From contig NZ_BQHO01000029.1 of NCBI RefSeq assembly GCF_021601385.1, forward strand, positions 1 to 64,000: a stretch of 64,000 nt of DNA, in the 5' to 3' direction. The position numbers and the translations under genes are program-made. The notes below the pieces were generated by a model. That model worked only from the letters and a program-made list of their open reading frames with translations, ran no database searches and was not told where the DNA came from. Positions 63,673-64,000 of the stretch are shown here, in pieces; positions within the stretch are counted from its first letter, which is position 1; each line of letters starts with the position of its first letter. Source of the stretch: Pseudomonas parasichuanensis. Its GTDB lineage: Bacteria; Pseudomonadota; Gammaproteobacteria; Pseudomonadales; Pseudomonadaceae.

Positions 63673-64000
63673 ATGAACAAGGTTTCGCTGAGTCTGGGTG
63701 TCACGCTCATCGGCATTTTGACAGGGTGCTCCGGTATTCCATCGCAGCCTTATGTTGAGCCGCCAGCTTCGGCACCTAGCGCACGGATGCGGGTGATCAG
63801 CAACTCGACGGTGTTCGGTGACAGTGTGTTCGGGCGCTGTGCGCCGAATCTGCGGCACCAGATGGTCCAGGCCGGGTATTTCTCGGCAGGGCATGCTTTG
63901 CAGGACTACCCGCAGTTCCCTTCCGTACCGGCGAAGCTAGGTATGCCGCCACGCCTGTCGCCGCCATTGCTCAGCCTGACGCCCACCGTGCGCAATGCCC
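63673..64000 (+). CDS. Lipoprotein, truncated by the window edge
   Basis: An open reading frame runs from the ATG at 63673 to the end of the window without a stop, giving at least 109 residues. It begins with a signal peptide and lipobox LTGC (Cys19) followed by SGIPSQPYVEPPAS. The mature part has VFGDSVFGRCAPNLRHQM. CCAGGAG lies 8 bases before the ATG. No family is recognised. It follows the receptor gene on the same strand with 95 bases between them. Confidence 0.65.
   Translation, partial: MNKVSLSLGVTLIGILTGCSGIPSQPYVEPPASAPSARMRVISNSTVFGDSVFGRCAPNLRHQMVQAGYFSAGHALQDYPQFPSVPAKLGMPPRLSPPLLSLTPTVRNA

Noticed and set aside
1-64000. tRNA, rRNA, integrase, transposase or prophage genes
   Set aside because: None was recognised; the biosynthetic operon has no flanking tRNA, direct repeats or mobility genes, so I do not call it a mobile island.

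Overview
The window is GC-rich, densely packed bacterial chromosome with many ATGA-overlapping genes and REP/REPIN repeats. The gene content points to the Pseudomonas putida group. Diagnostic loci are a second LexA with the imuA-imuB-dnaE2 cassette, its GTAC-N4-GTGC operator, an acetoacetate CoA-transferase/atoE operon, a thiolase/hydroxyacyl-CoA dehydrogenase/TetR operon and an AmpC beta-lactamase. The species assignment rests on recalled gene order and was not searched.

Layout. 1-4168: repeats, then a minus-strand polyamine-type ABC importer. 4169-6024: REPIN, a RibB paralogue with a degenerate second domain and a divergent DUF1330 gene; two TGGTAT-type operators suggest common control with the importer. 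6025-23511: a 15-gene, plus-strand, tightly coupled biosynthetic operon, the most unusual part of the window. 23517-31622: TerC protein, a siderophore receptor, two small minus-strand genes (one a lipoprotein), a two-component system and a PstS-like/OmpA fusion. 31829-38566: NCS1 permease, EamA exporter, small conserved proteins, truncated hemoglobin, GST and AmpC. 38696-43515: SBF-like transporter, TetR, hydroxyacyl-CoA dehydrogenase, thiolase, AraC regulator. 43588-50414: AhpD-like protein, nucleoside deaminase, CynX-type MFS, MocR regulator, flavin reductase, DUF899 protein and HAD phosphatase. 50517-56238: the LexA2 mutasome operon. 56408-64000: aldo/keto reductase, LysR, CoA-transferase, AtoE, a second siderophore receptor and a truncated lipoprotein.

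How the central operon may work. A fatty acyl-AMP ligase loads a fatty acid on a carrier protein. A membrane desaturase, a His-rich membrane protein and an acyl-CoA dehydrogenase homologue can modify the chain. An 866-residue protein joins a class III aminotransferase to a domain resembling cyanobacterial acyl-ACP reductase, so it could release the chain as an aldehyde and aminate it to a fatty amine. A second carrier protein, a ketosynthase with intact Cys-His-His and an epimerase/ketoreductase-like protein could extend the chain. A GNAT protein and an SRPBCC protein could tailor or bind it. A LolD-like ATPase, a FtsX/MacB-type permease, a LolA-like periplasmic protein and an outer-membrane beta-barrel look like a dedicated envelope route. 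The product and the whole pathway are inferences. A perfect CRP/Vfr-type site and a GntR/FadR-type palindrome lie in the AT-rich upstream region.

The two C4 acyl-CoA modules (thiolase plus hydroxyacyl-CoA dehydrogenase; CoA-transferase plus AtoE) could together handle acetoacetate, 3-hydroxybutyrate and short fatty acids.
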